The translations under genes and the position numbers were made by a program. The notes under the pieces were generated by a model, which saw nothing but the letters and a program-made list of their open reading frames with translations, did not search any database and was not told where the DNA came from. This document shows positions 33,061-42,105 of a DNA stretch of 64,000 nt, piece by piece (position 1 is the stretch's first letter; each line of letters opens with the position of its first letter). The DNA comes from Methanoculleus sp. UBA374 (GTDB lineage: Archaea; Halobacteriota; Methanomicrobia; Methanomicrobiales; Methanoculleaceae): contig DAYL01000019.1 of NCBI GenBank assembly GCA_002508705.1, forward strand, positions 117,182-181,181, written 5' to 3'.

Positions 33061-33108
33061 ACCTATTCCTTAGAACTTGCGTATTTAAATAAATACTCAT
33101 ATAGGTAT
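33059..33108. promoter_or_regulatory. Bracketed promoter of the leftward operon
   Basis: Inverted repeat ATACCTAT/ATAGGTAT, with half-sites 42 bases apart, flanks the TATA-like TTTAAATA (33083-33090). The spacing nearly equals that of the other operator (25000 and 25043, 43 bases apart), though the sequences differ. Confidence 0.45.
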
Positions 33109-33155
33109 TTTTTGTTATTTTTGTTACTTATCTGTATAATCAATATTTGAATTAA

Positions 33156-33165
33156 GTATAAATAT
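33156..33165 (+). promoter_or_regulatory. TATA-like box of the 33187 gene
   Basis: GTATAAATAT lies about 26 bases before the ATG at 33187, which lacks a ribosome binding site at the proper distance. A leaderless transcript is likely. Confidence 0.45.
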
Positions 33166-33186
33166 GAGTGAGGGTTATTCTATAGC

Positions 33187-33660
33187 ATGAACGGGAGTGG
33201 GAAGAACAACCGAAGCTTAGAGAATAGACCCCTCAAAGGGGAGACGACTGGGTTCTTAACTGAAAAACGCCGAAAATTCCTTAAAACTCCGGTAGAGGAG
33301 CGCAAAGACGCGTTTGGTGAAGGTAATACCAACCAGTATAATATGAGAATCAAAGAGAGGGCCAAGCAAGCGGTGCGGGACCTCGCTCTAGTAGCATATG
33401 GGATGCCCGAGAAGGAAGTCCGAGAAATCTTTGACGTCGAAGATATGGATTTGTTGCTCCGATGGGTTGTATTGAAAATAGGGAGAGATAAAACCCCGCG
33501 TGCGGTCTACTTCCGGGCGTTATTGCAGGCAATTGAGGGAGCTCTAAATTATACTGCTGATGAACACCTTGAGCGGGTCAATATCGAAGTTTCACTCCGC
33601 CCCTACCTGAGTGAGACACTGATCGGACAGGTTGTACCCCCCGATTTTATACCTGAATAA
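33187..33660 (+). CDS. Archaeal provirus/plasmid protein of unknown function
   Basis: A 157-residue protein. TTGFLTEKRRKFLKTPVEER followed by YNMRIKERAKQAVRDLALVA and KEVREIFDVEDMD resembles a family common in haloarchaeal viruses and plasmids (FLT..DR.FL....EY...Q.RYNRR..IRER...AL.DF.LL...L.E..R..IFD). I recall that family as uncharacterised; the match is by memory, not search. It is transcribed opposite to the operon and next to the integrase, a position typical of regulators. Confidence 0.65.
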   Translation: MNGSGKNNRSLENRPLKGETTGFLTEKRRKFLKTPVEERKDAFGEGNTNQYNMRIKERAKQAVRDLALVAYGMPEKEVREIFDVEDMDLLLRWVVLKIGRDKTPRAVYFRALLQAIEGALNYTADEHLERVNIEVSLRPYLSETLIGQVVPPDFIPE

Positions 33661-33689
33661 GGTCTGTTGCCCAAAGACCCATCAAATCT

Positions 33690-34931
33690 TTACTCTCCTC
33701 TCGCCATCTTCGCCCGGGCCTCAAGCAAGATCGTCAACGCCTCCGGATCGTTCGGGTTCGCCACCACCGCTTCGGCGGCCTTGATAACCGTGTTCACAGT
33801 CTCCGCCGCCTCTATCGAGAGCGTCATTCCACACCGGGCGCAGAACCGGGAGCCCGGCGGCATGACGGTGTGACACTGGCTGCACTGCACCGGCTCCGGT
33901 GACTCGTTCGCCCGGTCGTTCTCCGGCAGTTCCACGCCGGCGAGCGCGGCGAAGGCGTTATCCACGTCTTCATCAACCAGATGACTATAACATGCGATCA
34001 TCTGCGTGCTCTGGTTGCCCCAAAACGCTTTCTTTGCTAAGGTTTCCTGCATCCCGCCGCGGAGGGCGTGCGTTATCCTGCTGTGCCTGAACGAGTGCAG
34101 GGTGATCTTCTTCTCGATTCCAGCAGCCTTGGCGAAATTCGAGATCGCCTTCGCGAGCCCGCGGTACTGCATCGGCTCGCCGCGGCTCGTCAAGAATACA
34201 AAGTTATCGCCGGTTGGGTCGCCGGGGTATGAGCTCCGCCACTTGGCGAGGTATTCGCGGTAACTGATGATCGGCACTGTCCTGAGCCGGCCGGTCTTCT
34301 CACTGGTTCTGAGCTTCGCACCCCACTCGACGAAGGTAACATCCTTCCACTTCAGCGAAGCGACCTCGCCCGACCGGAGCCCGCCTTCGTACATCACGCT
34401 GATCAACGCCTTGTACTTGAGGCTCTTCGCCGCGTCGATCAGCTGCGAGACTTCCTCGCCCGTCAGGATGTTGTCTTCGGTCTTCGTCTGCGTGTTGTAT
34501 TGTGGGTTCTTGATCTCTTTGATGACGTCTGCCGGGATCTCCACATATCCACGCTTCGCCAGCCAGAGGAAGAACCGCTTGCTAAACCGCACGTAGTCGG
34601 CGATCGTATTCTTCGCGTACGGCGTGCCGTCGTCCTTCTTCGCGTACCGCATGCGGTTGACGCCGGCGAGCAGGTCTGCTTTCTTCGTCTCCAGGAACGG
34701 CGGGAGGTAGCGCCGGCCCGCGATCAGGGTGTAGGTGGTCTTGAACTGTCGCCCGGGTGATAACTTGCTTGAACTCTCCGCCACATACTCCCGAATAAGC
34801 CCGGCGTCCTCCGGGGTTATCCGTCCATCCTCTTCCGCGGCCGTGAGGCTCTTCTCGGCGAATGCGAAGTACTCCTCCGCCGAGTGATGAAACCGCTCGT
34901 TCTCCATGAGTGATGATATGCGCCCGACCAT
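33690..34931 (-). CDS. Tyrosine recombinase (integrase) with C-terminal zinc ribbon
   Basis: A 413-residue integrase. An N-terminal SAM-like core-binding domain (about 90-165) precedes the catalytic domain with Arg in YEGGLRSGEVASLKWKDV, His/Arg in HSFRHSRITHALRGG and the nucleophile Tyr in MIACYSHLVDED. The C-terminus adds a zinc ribbon (CSQCHTVMPPGSRFCARCGM) and a helical tail. It should recombine the 11-bp tRNA-Thr core; the attR core lies 43 bases beyond its start. ATG at 34907 is an alternative start. Confidence 0.92.
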   Translation of the reverse strand: MVGRISSLMENERFHHSAEEYFAFAEKSLTAAEEDGRITPEDAGLIREYVAESSSKLSPGRQFKTTYTLIAGRRYLPPFLETKKADLLAGVNRMRYAKKDDGTPYAKNTIADYVRFSKRFFLWLAKRGYVEIPADVIKEIKNPQYNTQTKTEDNILTGEEVSQLIDAAKSLKYKALISVMYEGGLRSGEVASLKWKDVTFVEWGAKLRTSEKTGRLRTVPIISYREYLAKWRSSYPGDPTGDNFVFLTSRGEPMQYRGLAKAISNFAKAAGIEKKITLHSFRHSRITHALRGGMQETLAKKAFWGNQSTQMIACYSHLVDEDVDNAFAALAGVELPENDRANESPEPVQCSQCHTVMPPGSRFCARCGMTLSIEAAETVNTVIKAAEAVVANPNDPEALTILLEARAKMARGE

Positions 34932-34973
34932 TATAAAGACTACTATGGATTAAGAACTTCGTTTCTTTAAGCC

Positions 34974-34984
34974 CGCCTGAGGCT
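34974..34984 (+). repeat. attR core
   Basis: CGCCTGAGGCT, identical to the 3' end of tRNA-Thr at 23804-23814. Right boundary of the integrated element. Confidence 0.8.
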
Positions 34985-35095
34985 TAAATAACTGATATTC
35001 TTATTCCCTTCCTGAAACGGGGTTCGGAAAATCCTTAGACCGGCCTCTTTCCTGTACGCTGGGCTATCATGGAGTGCGTATACCGGTCTTTCTCT

Positions 35096-35280
35096 GAGGT
35101 CGTCCCAAAACACCTCAGCCGGGAGGGGGAAACCCAATCGCACCTAGCGGTGCTCATGCACCCGCCGTTCCGCCGGGCGCACCTCCCGATCCCTCACTCG
35201 AAGACCTCCGGTCTTCTCAAACTCCTGCCGTACCGGCAGTCGTTCCCCGCGTGGCGATACCCGGAGGGAAGCCGTGTCAG
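35096..35280. repeat. Hairpin-module repeat, copy 4
   Basis: Begins with the terminus GAGGTCGTCCCAAAA and runs through CACCTCAGCCGGGAGGGGGA, GCACCCGCCGTTCCGCCGGGCGC, GAAGACCTCCGGTCTTC and ACTCCTGCCGTACCGGCAGT to GGCGATACCC. It is the reverse order of copy 2's interior. A matching right terminus was not found, so this copy is truncated. Confidence 0.65.
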
Positions 35281-35397
35281 CAATTTGACACCAAAAATTG
35301 CTCAATTCCTCCCGAGGATGTGTCAAAATACTCTGAACGATATGAATCTTCAGCGCTAGACACTTCTGGGATGACTTCTCTATCTCTCCCTATTGGT

Positions 35398-35850
35398 TTA
35401 CTTCAGAGGGTATCTAAAAACATCTACGAAGGTTCTGGCGGACGGGGGGAAGATCGGCCTTGCAGCGCGGCACCTGAGTGCATAAATAGCATCCTCTGTC
35501 GAGGGCGGTGGGATCGGTAGCTTCGTTTTAATGAAAACTGCATGCGGGTGCATGTTGCAGCCGGGCTTGCAGGTCCGGTCGGTTGCTCCGTGAAACGTCC
35601 GAGAGGGAGGCACGGTCATGATCCGGGTAGGGGTCAGGGTCCAACTGGCATGCTGGACCATGTGATTGTAATCACCGGAGACGTAGACCCGGCCCGGGAT
35701 GGTTAAAGCAATATCATGTGCGTCGGGAAGCGCCGTGACGACGTCATCATCGGGGATATACTGCTTAAGACGCGCGGAGATGCCCGGATAGTAGGTGACC
35801 CGCCGGTGCCACGAGCATCGCTTTTCGATGGTTTTCTGCCGCCGGATACC
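35398..35850 (-). pseudogene. Open reading stretch, unidentified
   Basis: A 150-codon open frame on the minus strand without an early start codon: ISARLKQYIPDDDVVTALPD, AHDIALTIPGRVYVSGDYNH, MVQHASWTLTPTRIM. It has protein-like character in its first two thirds, with bounded stop TAG at 35851. I do not recognise the family. It may be a 5'-truncated gene left by past insertions. Confidence 0.3.
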
Positions 35851-36361
35851 CTAGTCCTCAAAAGGCATATGAAAATCTCCTCAACGTCGAGTTTCCCGTC
35901 CTAGGGCGTCCGGGAGCCGCCTATGGTACATTGGCTGGAGCCGGTCCCGGGTGACCATATTAAACAGGCAGGATACCTTTGCAGGGGAGCCCACAAACCG
36001 CCCGTTCCTGCTTCTTTCACGTATGCCACGTGTCCGTTCTTCAGAGCCCAGGTTCGCTCCAGGGAAAATTCTATACTGGTCTCAAATTTTCTTTCTGATG
36101 CAGCATCAGCCATCTTTTCCGAAGAGTTCCGGGTTCATCCCCAAAAAATGGGAATATTGTATGATAGCCCCCTTAGAGGGGAGATATTCAAAAAAAATTA
36201 AGTTGTAGCAAGATTCACTTATGAAAACATATTTATAGTATAACATGTTGATCAACAAGATCCAACTCTCTGCTATCGCAAGCCTATAACACAATTATTA
36301 TATTAAAATCATTCAATTTTGAATGATCTATGTTATGAGGATCTCTAGGATAATTAGTTAT
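35851..36361. other. Gene-free stretch before the glycan cluster
   Basis: Short frames on both strands have no recognisable motifs. From about 36080 the DNA turns strongly AT-rich, with a 12-bp palindrome TGTTGATCAACA (36245-36256). Confidence 0.4.
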
Positions 36362-36374
36362 ATTTATATATAAT
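36362..36374 (+). promoter_or_regulatory. TATA box of the glycan cluster
   Basis: ATTTATATATAAT is a strong archaeal TATA-like sequence, about 95 bases before the first ATG of the cluster (36461). The leader would be some 70 bases long. Confidence 0.5.
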
Positions 36375-36460
36375 AATGGTTAGTATATCCTGTGGCAATA
36401 GTTCCGGTATCCGCGGGCGGGGCAAGTCCCCTGCCCGTCCCCGGACGACCAGGAGTCCTC

Positions 36461-36631
36461 ATGATACAGTCCGCCGACCTTCGGAGTCTTCGTCCTCCAA
36501 AGAGCACCGTTAGGGGCCTCCCCGCATACCCGGCCATCGTTGCGGTCATCCCGGCCTACAACGAGGGGCTGGTGATCGGGAGCGTTGTTCTCCAGGCGGA
36601 CTGCAGAATACCCCGGGAGGAATTCCGATGA
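36461..36631 (+). pseudogene. Truncated GT2 glycosyltransferase
   Basis: A 56-codon frame with AGGAG five bases before its ATG. YPAIVAVIPAYNEGLVIGSV is the N-terminal strand of a GT-A glycosyltransferase; the frame then ends after VVLQADCRIPREEFR without the DxD region. Its stop overlaps the next start as ATGA. It is either a deletion remnant of a paralogue of the next gene, or a retained leader peptide. Confidence 0.6.
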
Positions 36632-37716
36632 CCATCCATACGACTTCATCCTCCGCTCCTGCCCGCACGGCCGGGATGGTCGTCGAACACGACGGTGACA
36701 GGGAGGGCACGATCCTCCTCGTCGACGACGAGGCAACCCGACCGCGGCCCGCCGTCCGGACTCTCGTCGCCATGCCTGCCTATAATGAGGAGGCCTACAT
36801 CGCAAAGACGATCATCGGGGCCAAAAAGCATGGCGATGCCGTCCTCGTCGTTGACGACGGCTCAAAGGATGATACCGTCCCGATCGCGGAGGGCCTCGGG
36901 GCCCGTGTCGTCCGGCACGAGGTCAACCGGGGCTACGGCGGGGCGTTGCAGACGATCTTTGCCACCGCCCGAAACCTCGGCGCGGAGGAACTCGTCGTCA
37001 TCGACGCCGACGGCCAGCACAACCCTGCGGAGATCCCGGAACTGCTTGCGGAGCTCCGCCGGGGGAATGACGTCGTCATCGGCTCCCGTTTTGTCAAGGG
37101 TTCGGCCGGCAAGATCCCCGCCTACCGGAAAGCCGGGATGAAGGTCCTCGATACCGCGACCACTCTGGCGGGGACCAACCTTGCGATCACCGACTCCCAG
37201 AGCGGTTTCCGGGCCTACGGGAGAAAGGCCATCGAAGCCATCCAGATCAGCGGCGAGGGGATGAGCGCGGGCTCCGAGATCCTGGTCCAGGCGAGCGACC
37301 ACCGCCTGAAGGTCGCCGAGGTGCCGATCAAGGTGCGCTACGACATTGAGGATACATCAAGCCAGAACCCGGTCTCCCACGGAGTCGGGGTGCTGATGAA
37401 CATTGTGCGGCTGATCAGCCTCCGCCGGCCGCTGGTGTTCTTCGGGATCCCGGGTGTGCTCTTTGCTCTCATCGGGATCGTTGCAGAGATTTACACCTTC
37501 TCCGAATACTACCGCACCGGTCAATTCCACTACATCGTCTTCACCGGCGGGTTCTCCGTGCTCATCCTCGGGCTCCTGCTCACTACTGTGGGGATAATCC
37601 TCTACTCGCTCGTGCAGATCATGCAGGGGCAGGGAGGCGGGAAAGCTGCCGCTCCTGTGACCGGGGCCCCGATCGGAAAGGGGGCCGGAAAGGCTGAGCC
37701 GGGGACTTCCCACTAG
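36628..37716 (+). CDS. GT2 glycosyltransferase with two C-terminal membrane helices
   Basis: A 362-residue enzyme like dolichyl-phosphate sugar synthases. The GT-A core has VAMPAYNEEAYIAKTIIGAK (about 48-67), VLVVDDGSKDD near 75 and VVIDADGQHNP (DxD) near 125, with SQSGFRAYG in the acceptor region. Two hydrophobic helices near 275-300 and 315-345 anchor it to the membrane. In archaea these charge dolichol phosphate with a sugar for N-glycosylation or surface polymers. The N-terminal 45 residues are an unusual low-complexity lead. GGGAGG precedes the ATG. Confidence 0.85.
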   Translation: MTIHTTSSSAPARTAGMVVEHDGDREGTILLVDDEATRPRPAVRTLVAMPAYNEEAYIAKTIIGAKKHGDAVLVVDDGSKDDTVPIAEGLGARVVRHEVNRGYGGALQTIFATARNLGAEELVVIDADGQHNPAEIPELLAELRRGNDVVIGSRFVKGSAGKIPAYRKAGMKVLDTATTLAGTNLAITDSQSGFRAYGRKAIEAIQISGEGMSAGSEILVQASDHRLKVAEVPIKVRYDIEDTSSQNPVSHGVGVLMNIVRLISLRRPLVFFGIPGVLFALIGIVAEIYTFSEYYRTGQFHYIVFTGGFSVLILGLLLTTVGIILYSLVQIMQGQGGGKAAAPVTGAPIGKGAGKAEPGTSH

Positions 37717-37729
37717 AGAGGATCTAAAG

Positions 37730-38830
37730 ATGATTGCAATTGTGCTTGGAACCCGGCCGGAGATCATCAAGATGTCCCCGATCATCCGTGAGTGCGAGAT
37801 CCGAAACCTCGACTACTTCATCCTCCACTCCGGGCAGCACTACTCCTATGATATGGACCGGGCGTTCTTCGAGGAACTCGAACTGCCCGAGCCGAAGTAC
37901 AACCTCGACGTCGGCTCCGGGACCCAGGCCGGCCAGACCGCAAAGATCATGACCGGCATCGAAGATGTCCTGGTGAAGGAATCCCCGGATATCGTTCTCG
38001 TTCAGGGCGACACCAACACCGTCATGGCCGGGGCTCTTGCGGCCGCAAAACTCCATATCCGGGTCGGGCACGTCGAGGCCGGCCTCCGGAGTTTCGACCG
38101 GATGATGCCAGAGGAGATCAACCGGGTGGTCGCGGACCACGTCTCCGATTACCTCTTCGCCCCCACGGAGACGGCACGGCGGTACCTTGAGAAGGAGGGC
38201 ATTGAGGAGAACAAGATCTGCGTGACCGGGAACACCATCGTCGACGCGGTCTTCCAGAACCGGGAGATCGCGAAGAAGAAGGCGGATATCCTCGACGCCC
38301 TCGGACTGGAGCCCCACGAATACTTCCTCGTCACCTCCCACCGGCAGGAGAACGTCGACAACCCCGAGAAACTCCAGAGCATCATCGCGGGGCTCGAGGC
38401 GGTCCACCGGGAGTACGGGCTCCCCGTCATCTTCCCGATGCATCCCCGGACCAGGAAGATGGTCGAGCGGTTCGGGGTCACACTCGACGGGATCTCCGTC
38501 ATGAACCCCGTCGGGTTCCTCGAATTCCTGCAGCTTGAGTCCAACGCCCGCCTCGTCCTGACGGACTCCGGCGGCGTCCAGGAGGAAACCTGCATCCTCG
38601 GGGTGCCCTGCGTCACCCTCCGGGCGAACACCGAGCGTCCGGAGACGATCGAGGTGGGAGCGAACGTTCTGGCGGGGACAGGGGCCGATGAGATCCTGGC
38701 GTCTGCCGGGCAGATGCTCTCCCGGTCGGGGACCTGGGAGAACCCCTACGGGGATGGTATGGCGGGCAGGATGATTGCGACGATATGCGGCGGCATACCG
38801 TCGCGGAACAACAATTCATTGATTCGGTGA
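37730..38830 (+). CDS. wecB: UDP-N-acetylglucosamine 2-epimerase (non-hydrolysing)
   Basis: A 366-residue epimerase with WecB landmarks: VLGTRPEIIKMSPIIRECE at the N-terminus, LHSGQHYSYDMD, VLVQGDTNTVMAGALAA, VGHVEAGLRSFDR, ENVDNPEKL and DSGGVQEETCILGVPCVTLR. It converts UDP-GlcNAc to UDP-ManNAc for surface glycans. A matching UDP-ManNAc dehydrogenase would be expected; only broken copies are seen, at 60.4-60.9 and 63.1-63.6 kb. Standard length. Confidence 0.93.
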   Translation: MIAIVLGTRPEIIKMSPIIRECEIRNLDYFILHSGQHYSYDMDRAFFEELELPEPKYNLDVGSGTQAGQTAKIMTGIEDVLVKESPDIVLVQGDTNTVMAGALAAAKLHIRVGHVEAGLRSFDRMMPEEINRVVADHVSDYLFAPTETARRYLEKEGIEENKICVTGNTIVDAVFQNREIAKKKADILDALGLEPHEYFLVTSHRQENVDNPEKLQSIIAGLEAVHREYGLPVIFPMHPRTRKMVERFGVTLDGISVMNPVGFLEFLQLESNARLVLTDSGGVQEETCILGVPCVTLRANTERPETIEVGANVLAGTGADEILASAGQMLSRSGTWENPYGDGMAGRMIATICGGIPSRNNNSLIR

Positions 38831-38837
38831 AATACAC

Positions 38838-39779
38838 ATGGAAACACAAAGAATTCTTGTTACAGGCGGTGCCGGATTCATCGGCACCAATCTCGTCAAC
38901 GAACTGCGTAGCCGGGGTCATGAGGTCGTCGCACTCGACCTCCTGAACAACGACCGGGAGAATTACATCCGGGCAGATACGCGGAGTTATCGGCAGCTGG
39001 AACGGGTCTTCGACCGCTCGAAGTTCGATTACGTATATCATCTCGCTGCGGAGTACGGCCGCTGGAACGGCGAAGATTACTACGAAAATCTCTGGCAGAC
39101 CAACGTGATCGGGACCAAGCATATGCTCCGTCTTCAGGAGAAACTGAAGTTCCGGATGATATTCTTTTCCAGCGCCGAGGTTTACGGGGATTATAGCGGG
39201 ACAATGTCCGAGGATGTGATGGTGAACAATCCCATCAGGGATACTTATCAAATGAACGATTACGCCATCACCAAGTGGGCGGGCGAGCTCATGTGCCTGA
39301 ACTCGGCAGCGATGTTCGGCACCGAGACGGTCCGTGTCCGGCCGGTGAACTGCTACGGCCCGCATGAGCACTATAATCCCTACCGCGGTTTTATCCCCAA
39401 ATTCATCTATCATGCGCTCTTCAACAGACCCTATACGGTCTTCAAGGGCCACAAGAGGATCATCGACTTCGTCGAGGATTCCTGCAGGACCTGGGCGAAT
39501 ATCGTAGACAACTTCATTCCCGGAGAAGTCTACAACGTCGGCGGCCGCCCCGAGTGGGAGCGGGAGATCAAAGACTATTCCGACCTTATTCTTAAGGCCG
39601 TCGGCAGAGATGACTCGCTTGTCACCTATGAGGAGGCCGAGCCGTTTACGACGAAAGTGAAGACAATGGACTTCACGAAGGCCGTCCGTGACCTCAGGCA
39701 CGACCCCAAGGTCTCGCCGGAGGAAGGTGTCCGACGTACGGTCGAGTGGATGAAGCGGTATTACCGGATCGAGGAGTGA
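38838..39779 (+). CDS. NAD-dependent sugar-nucleotide epimerase/dehydratase (SDR)
   Basis: A 313-residue extended [23 protein letters not shown] (GxxGxxG), YVYHLAAEYGRW, FSSAEVYGDYSG and the catalytic YAITKWAGE (YxxxK) near 146. It belongs to the UDP-glucose epimerase/dTDP-glucose dehydratase family. Product unknown. It is followed six bases later by a second, different SDR, suggesting consecutive steps on one sugar nucleotide. Confidence 0.87.
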   Translation: METQRILVTGGAGFIGTNLVNELRSRGHEVVALDLLNNDRENYIRADTRSYRQLERVFDRSKFDYVYHLAAEYGRWNGEDYYENLWQTNVIGTKHMLRLQEKLKFRMIFFSSAEVYGDYSGTMSEDVMVNNPIRDTYQMNDYAITKWAGELMCLNSAAMFGTETVRVRPVNCYGPHEHYNPYRGFIPKFIYHALFNRPYTVFKGHKRIIDFVEDSCRTWANIVDNFIPGEVYNVGGRPEWEREIKDYSDLILKAVGRDDSLVTYEEAEPFTTKVKTMDFTKAVRDLRHDPKVSPEEGVRRTVEWMKRYYRIEE

Positions 39780-39784
39780 GCACG

Positions 39785-40783
39785 ATGGAGAACGAAAAAT
39801 CATTTTTTGAAGGAAAGACTGTGCTGGTCACCGGCGGCGCCGGTGCAATCGGCGGGAACCTGGTCAGGAGGCTCTCTGATCTCGATGCAGAGAAGATCAT
39901 CATCCTCGACAATCTCTCCTCCTCGTACGAGTGGAATATCACCCGGGGGGACAACGTCCAGTTCATCCACGGCGATATCCTGGATGAAGAGAAGTTAAAG
40001 TGGGCGTTTAAGTCGAAGCCCGACATCGTCTACCATCTCGCCGCCCACTTTGCCAACCAGAACTCGGTCGACAACCCCGAGAAAGATCTGATGGTGAATG
40101 GTATGGGGATCCTCAAGGTCCTGCAGTATGCACATCTCGTGGATGTCGAGCGGTTCATCTACGCCTCGTCCGGTTGCGGCATCTACGGCCTGGACTCCAA
40201 GATGCCGTTTGAAGAGCATGATATCTCCATCAAGCTCTACACTCCCTACCAGGTCACCAAGATGATCGGTGAGCTCTACACCAACTACTTCTACAACCTC
40301 TACGGGTTACCTATTGTCAATGCCCGGTTCTTTAACTCCTACGGACCTGGAGAGGTCCCCGGCAAGTACCGGAACGTCATCCCGAACTTCTTCTATTGGT
40401 CGATGAACGGTCTTCCCCTGCCGATCACAGGCACCGGGGAGGAGTCCCGGGATTTCACCTATGTTGGGGATCTGGTCAACGGCCTCGTAAAGATGGCCAC
40501 CCATGAGAACGCGGTTGGCGAGGCGATCAACCTCGGCGCCGGCAGGGAGATCCGGATCATCGACCTCGCGAACTGGATCAACGAGTTAACGGGGAACAAG
40601 GCGGGCATTGCCTTTAAGGAACGGCGGGACTGGGATAAGAAGAACCGGCTTCTCTCCTGTATCGACAAGGCGAGCGATCTCCTCGGGTACACCCCCCAGA
40701 CCGAGTTCAGGGAGGGGCTTGAGCAGACTTATCAGTGGTTTGTGGAGAACCGGGAGAATATCGAGAAAAGTGCGGAGTTCTAA
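39785..40783 (+). CDS. NAD-dependent sugar-nucleotide epimerase (SDR)
   Basis: A 332-residue extended SDR: VLVTGGAGAIGGNLVRRL, VYHLAAHFANQNSVDNPEKD, YASSGCGIYG and YQVTKMIGE (YxxxK). The alanine in GAGAIG replaces the usual phenylalanine. It is related to UDP-glucose 4-epimerases and TDP-sugar dehydratases of glycan clusters. Start at 39785 is preferred to the longer upstream frame, which overlaps the previous gene. Confidence 0.87.
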   Translation: MENEKSFFEGKTVLVTGGAGAIGGNLVRRLSDLDAEKIIILDNLSSSYEWNITRGDNVQFIHGDILDEEKLKWAFKSKPDIVYHLAAHFANQNSVDNPEKDLMVNGMGILKVLQYAHLVDVERFIYASSGCGIYGLDSKMPFEEHDISIKLYTPYQVTKMIGELYTNYFYNLYGLPIVNARFFNSYGPGEVPGKYRNVIPNFFYWSMNGLPLPITGTGEESRDFTYVGDLVNGLVKMATHENAVGEAINLGAGREIRIIDLANWINELTGNKAGIAFKERRDWDKKNRLLSCIDKASDLLGYTPQTEFREGLEQTYQWFVENRENIEKSAEF

Positions 40784-40809
40784 CCTGCCCATTCTTATTT
40801 GGTGCATCT

Positions 40810-42105
40810 ATGAGAATACTGCTGGTTGTTGCTTACTTTATACCGGAGATCGGGAGCGCTGCCCACATCTATTTCGATCTCGCCAAGGCTTTTGCAGAGC
40901 GAGGGCATATCGTTGATGTCATAACCTCATATCCTCGAGAGTTTAATCTGAACAAGGAGGATCAGGGGAAAGAATTCCCTCTTGAGGAGGAGGTAGAGGG
41001 CGTCACGATCTACCGGTGTAAGCACCCGGCAAATCGCGATAACATCTTTGTCAGGGGACTTGAGCACTTTTATCTGCCCTATTACTACTTCAAGAAGTAC
41101 CGTGAGGTCGGTAAAAAATATGATGTCTGTTTGATGTATATACCGCCACTGCCTCTATACTACCTTGCAAAGAAGATCAAGCGGTACGATGGAACCCCTT
41201 CTGTCCTTAATTTCCAGGATTTCCATCCCCAAGAACTTACTGAGGTCGGGGTACTGAAAAACCCCGTCATGATCAAGGTCTTGGAGCACATTGAGGGTGA
41301 GGCGTACAGGCACGCCGACCATATCACTGTCCTCTCACATGGCGGCATCGAATATGTGCAGCAGCGGGGTGCCGATCCAAAGAAGGTCACTCATATCTTC
41401 AACTCGGTTTCCCTCTCCGAGTTTAACGGCCTCGTTCATAGGAAGGACTTCAAGGAAAGGGAAGGTATCGAGGATAAGTTCCTGATATCCTATGCGGGAA
41501 TCCTCTCTCCGTACCAGGGCATCGACAACATCCTGGACACTGCAAAGGCCCTGCGGGACCATGACGATACTATCTTCTGCATTGCTGGAGATGGTGCGGA
41601 GAAGCGGCACCTCAAGACGAGGATACACCTGGAAGAGATCAACAACGTCAGGCTGCTGTCACTTCTCCCCCGTGCCGAGTACTTCAATCTGGTTAACTCT
41701 TCTGACGTCTCATTCATCTCGCTCGACGAGAGGATGAAGGCTCCCTGCCTGCCCGGGAAGACGATCAATCTCATGGCCTGCAGCCAGCCGATCATCGCCA
41801 TGGTCGCGACGGAGAGCGAGACCGCCGATGTCATACGGAAAGCAGGGTGCGGTATCGTGGTCAAACCCGGGGACGTCGCGAGCATACGGTCTGCGGTCCT
41901 CCGCCTCAAGGAGGACGCTTCTCTCCGTGAGGCGATGGGGAGCAACGGCAGGCGGTACCTGGAGAAAAACATGAGCCTGGAGGAGAACATCGCCCTGTAT
42001 GAAGAGATATTTCACGGTCTTTCCGGGGACGGACTCCTTGCGGGGAGGCTGAGTTCTTCGAGGAGCGAGGATGCGCTTGGGGGCTTAGATTCACATGGCA
42101 CTTAA
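40810..42105 (+). CDS. GT4-family glycosyltransferase
   Basis: A 431-residue GT-B enzyme of the WbuB-like type. The N-terminal Rossmann domain begins LLVVAYFIPEIGSAAHIYFD; the C-terminal domain has GILSPYQGIDNILDTAKAL and PGKTINLMACSQPIIAM, corresponding to the nucleotide-sugar binding E-x7-E-type region. It adds a sugar to the growing lipid-linked oligosaccharide. Its end overlaps the next gene by 11 bases. Confidence 0.87.
   Translation: MRILLVVAYFIPEIGSAAHIYFDLAKAFAERGHIVDVITSYPREFNLNKEDQGKEFPLEEEVEGVTIYRCKHPANRDNIFVRGLEHFYLPYYYFKKYREVGKKYDVCLMYIPPLPLYYLAKKIKRYDGTPSVLNFQDFHPQELTEVGVLKNPVMIKVLEHIEGEAYRHADHITVLSHGGIEYVQQRGADPKKVTHIFNSVSLSEFNGLVHRKDFKEREGIEDKFLISYAGILSPYQGIDNILDTAKALRDHDDTIFCIAGDGAEKRHLKTRIHLEEINNVRLLSLLPRAEYFNLVNSSDVSFISLDERMKAPCLPGKTINLMACSQPIIAMVATESETADVIRKAGCGIVVKPGDVASIRSAVLRLKEDASLREAMGSNGRRYLEKNMSLEENIALYEEIFHGLSGDGLLAGRLSSSRSEDALGGLDSHGT

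Noticed and set aside
35923..36208. Overlapping 85-92 codon plus-strand frames before the glycan cluster
   Set aside because: Two competing phases, no motif and no ribosome site; composition shifts within them.
38613..39803. 396-codon minus-strand frame
   Set aside because: Antisense to the end of wecB and the following SDR gene, both well supported.
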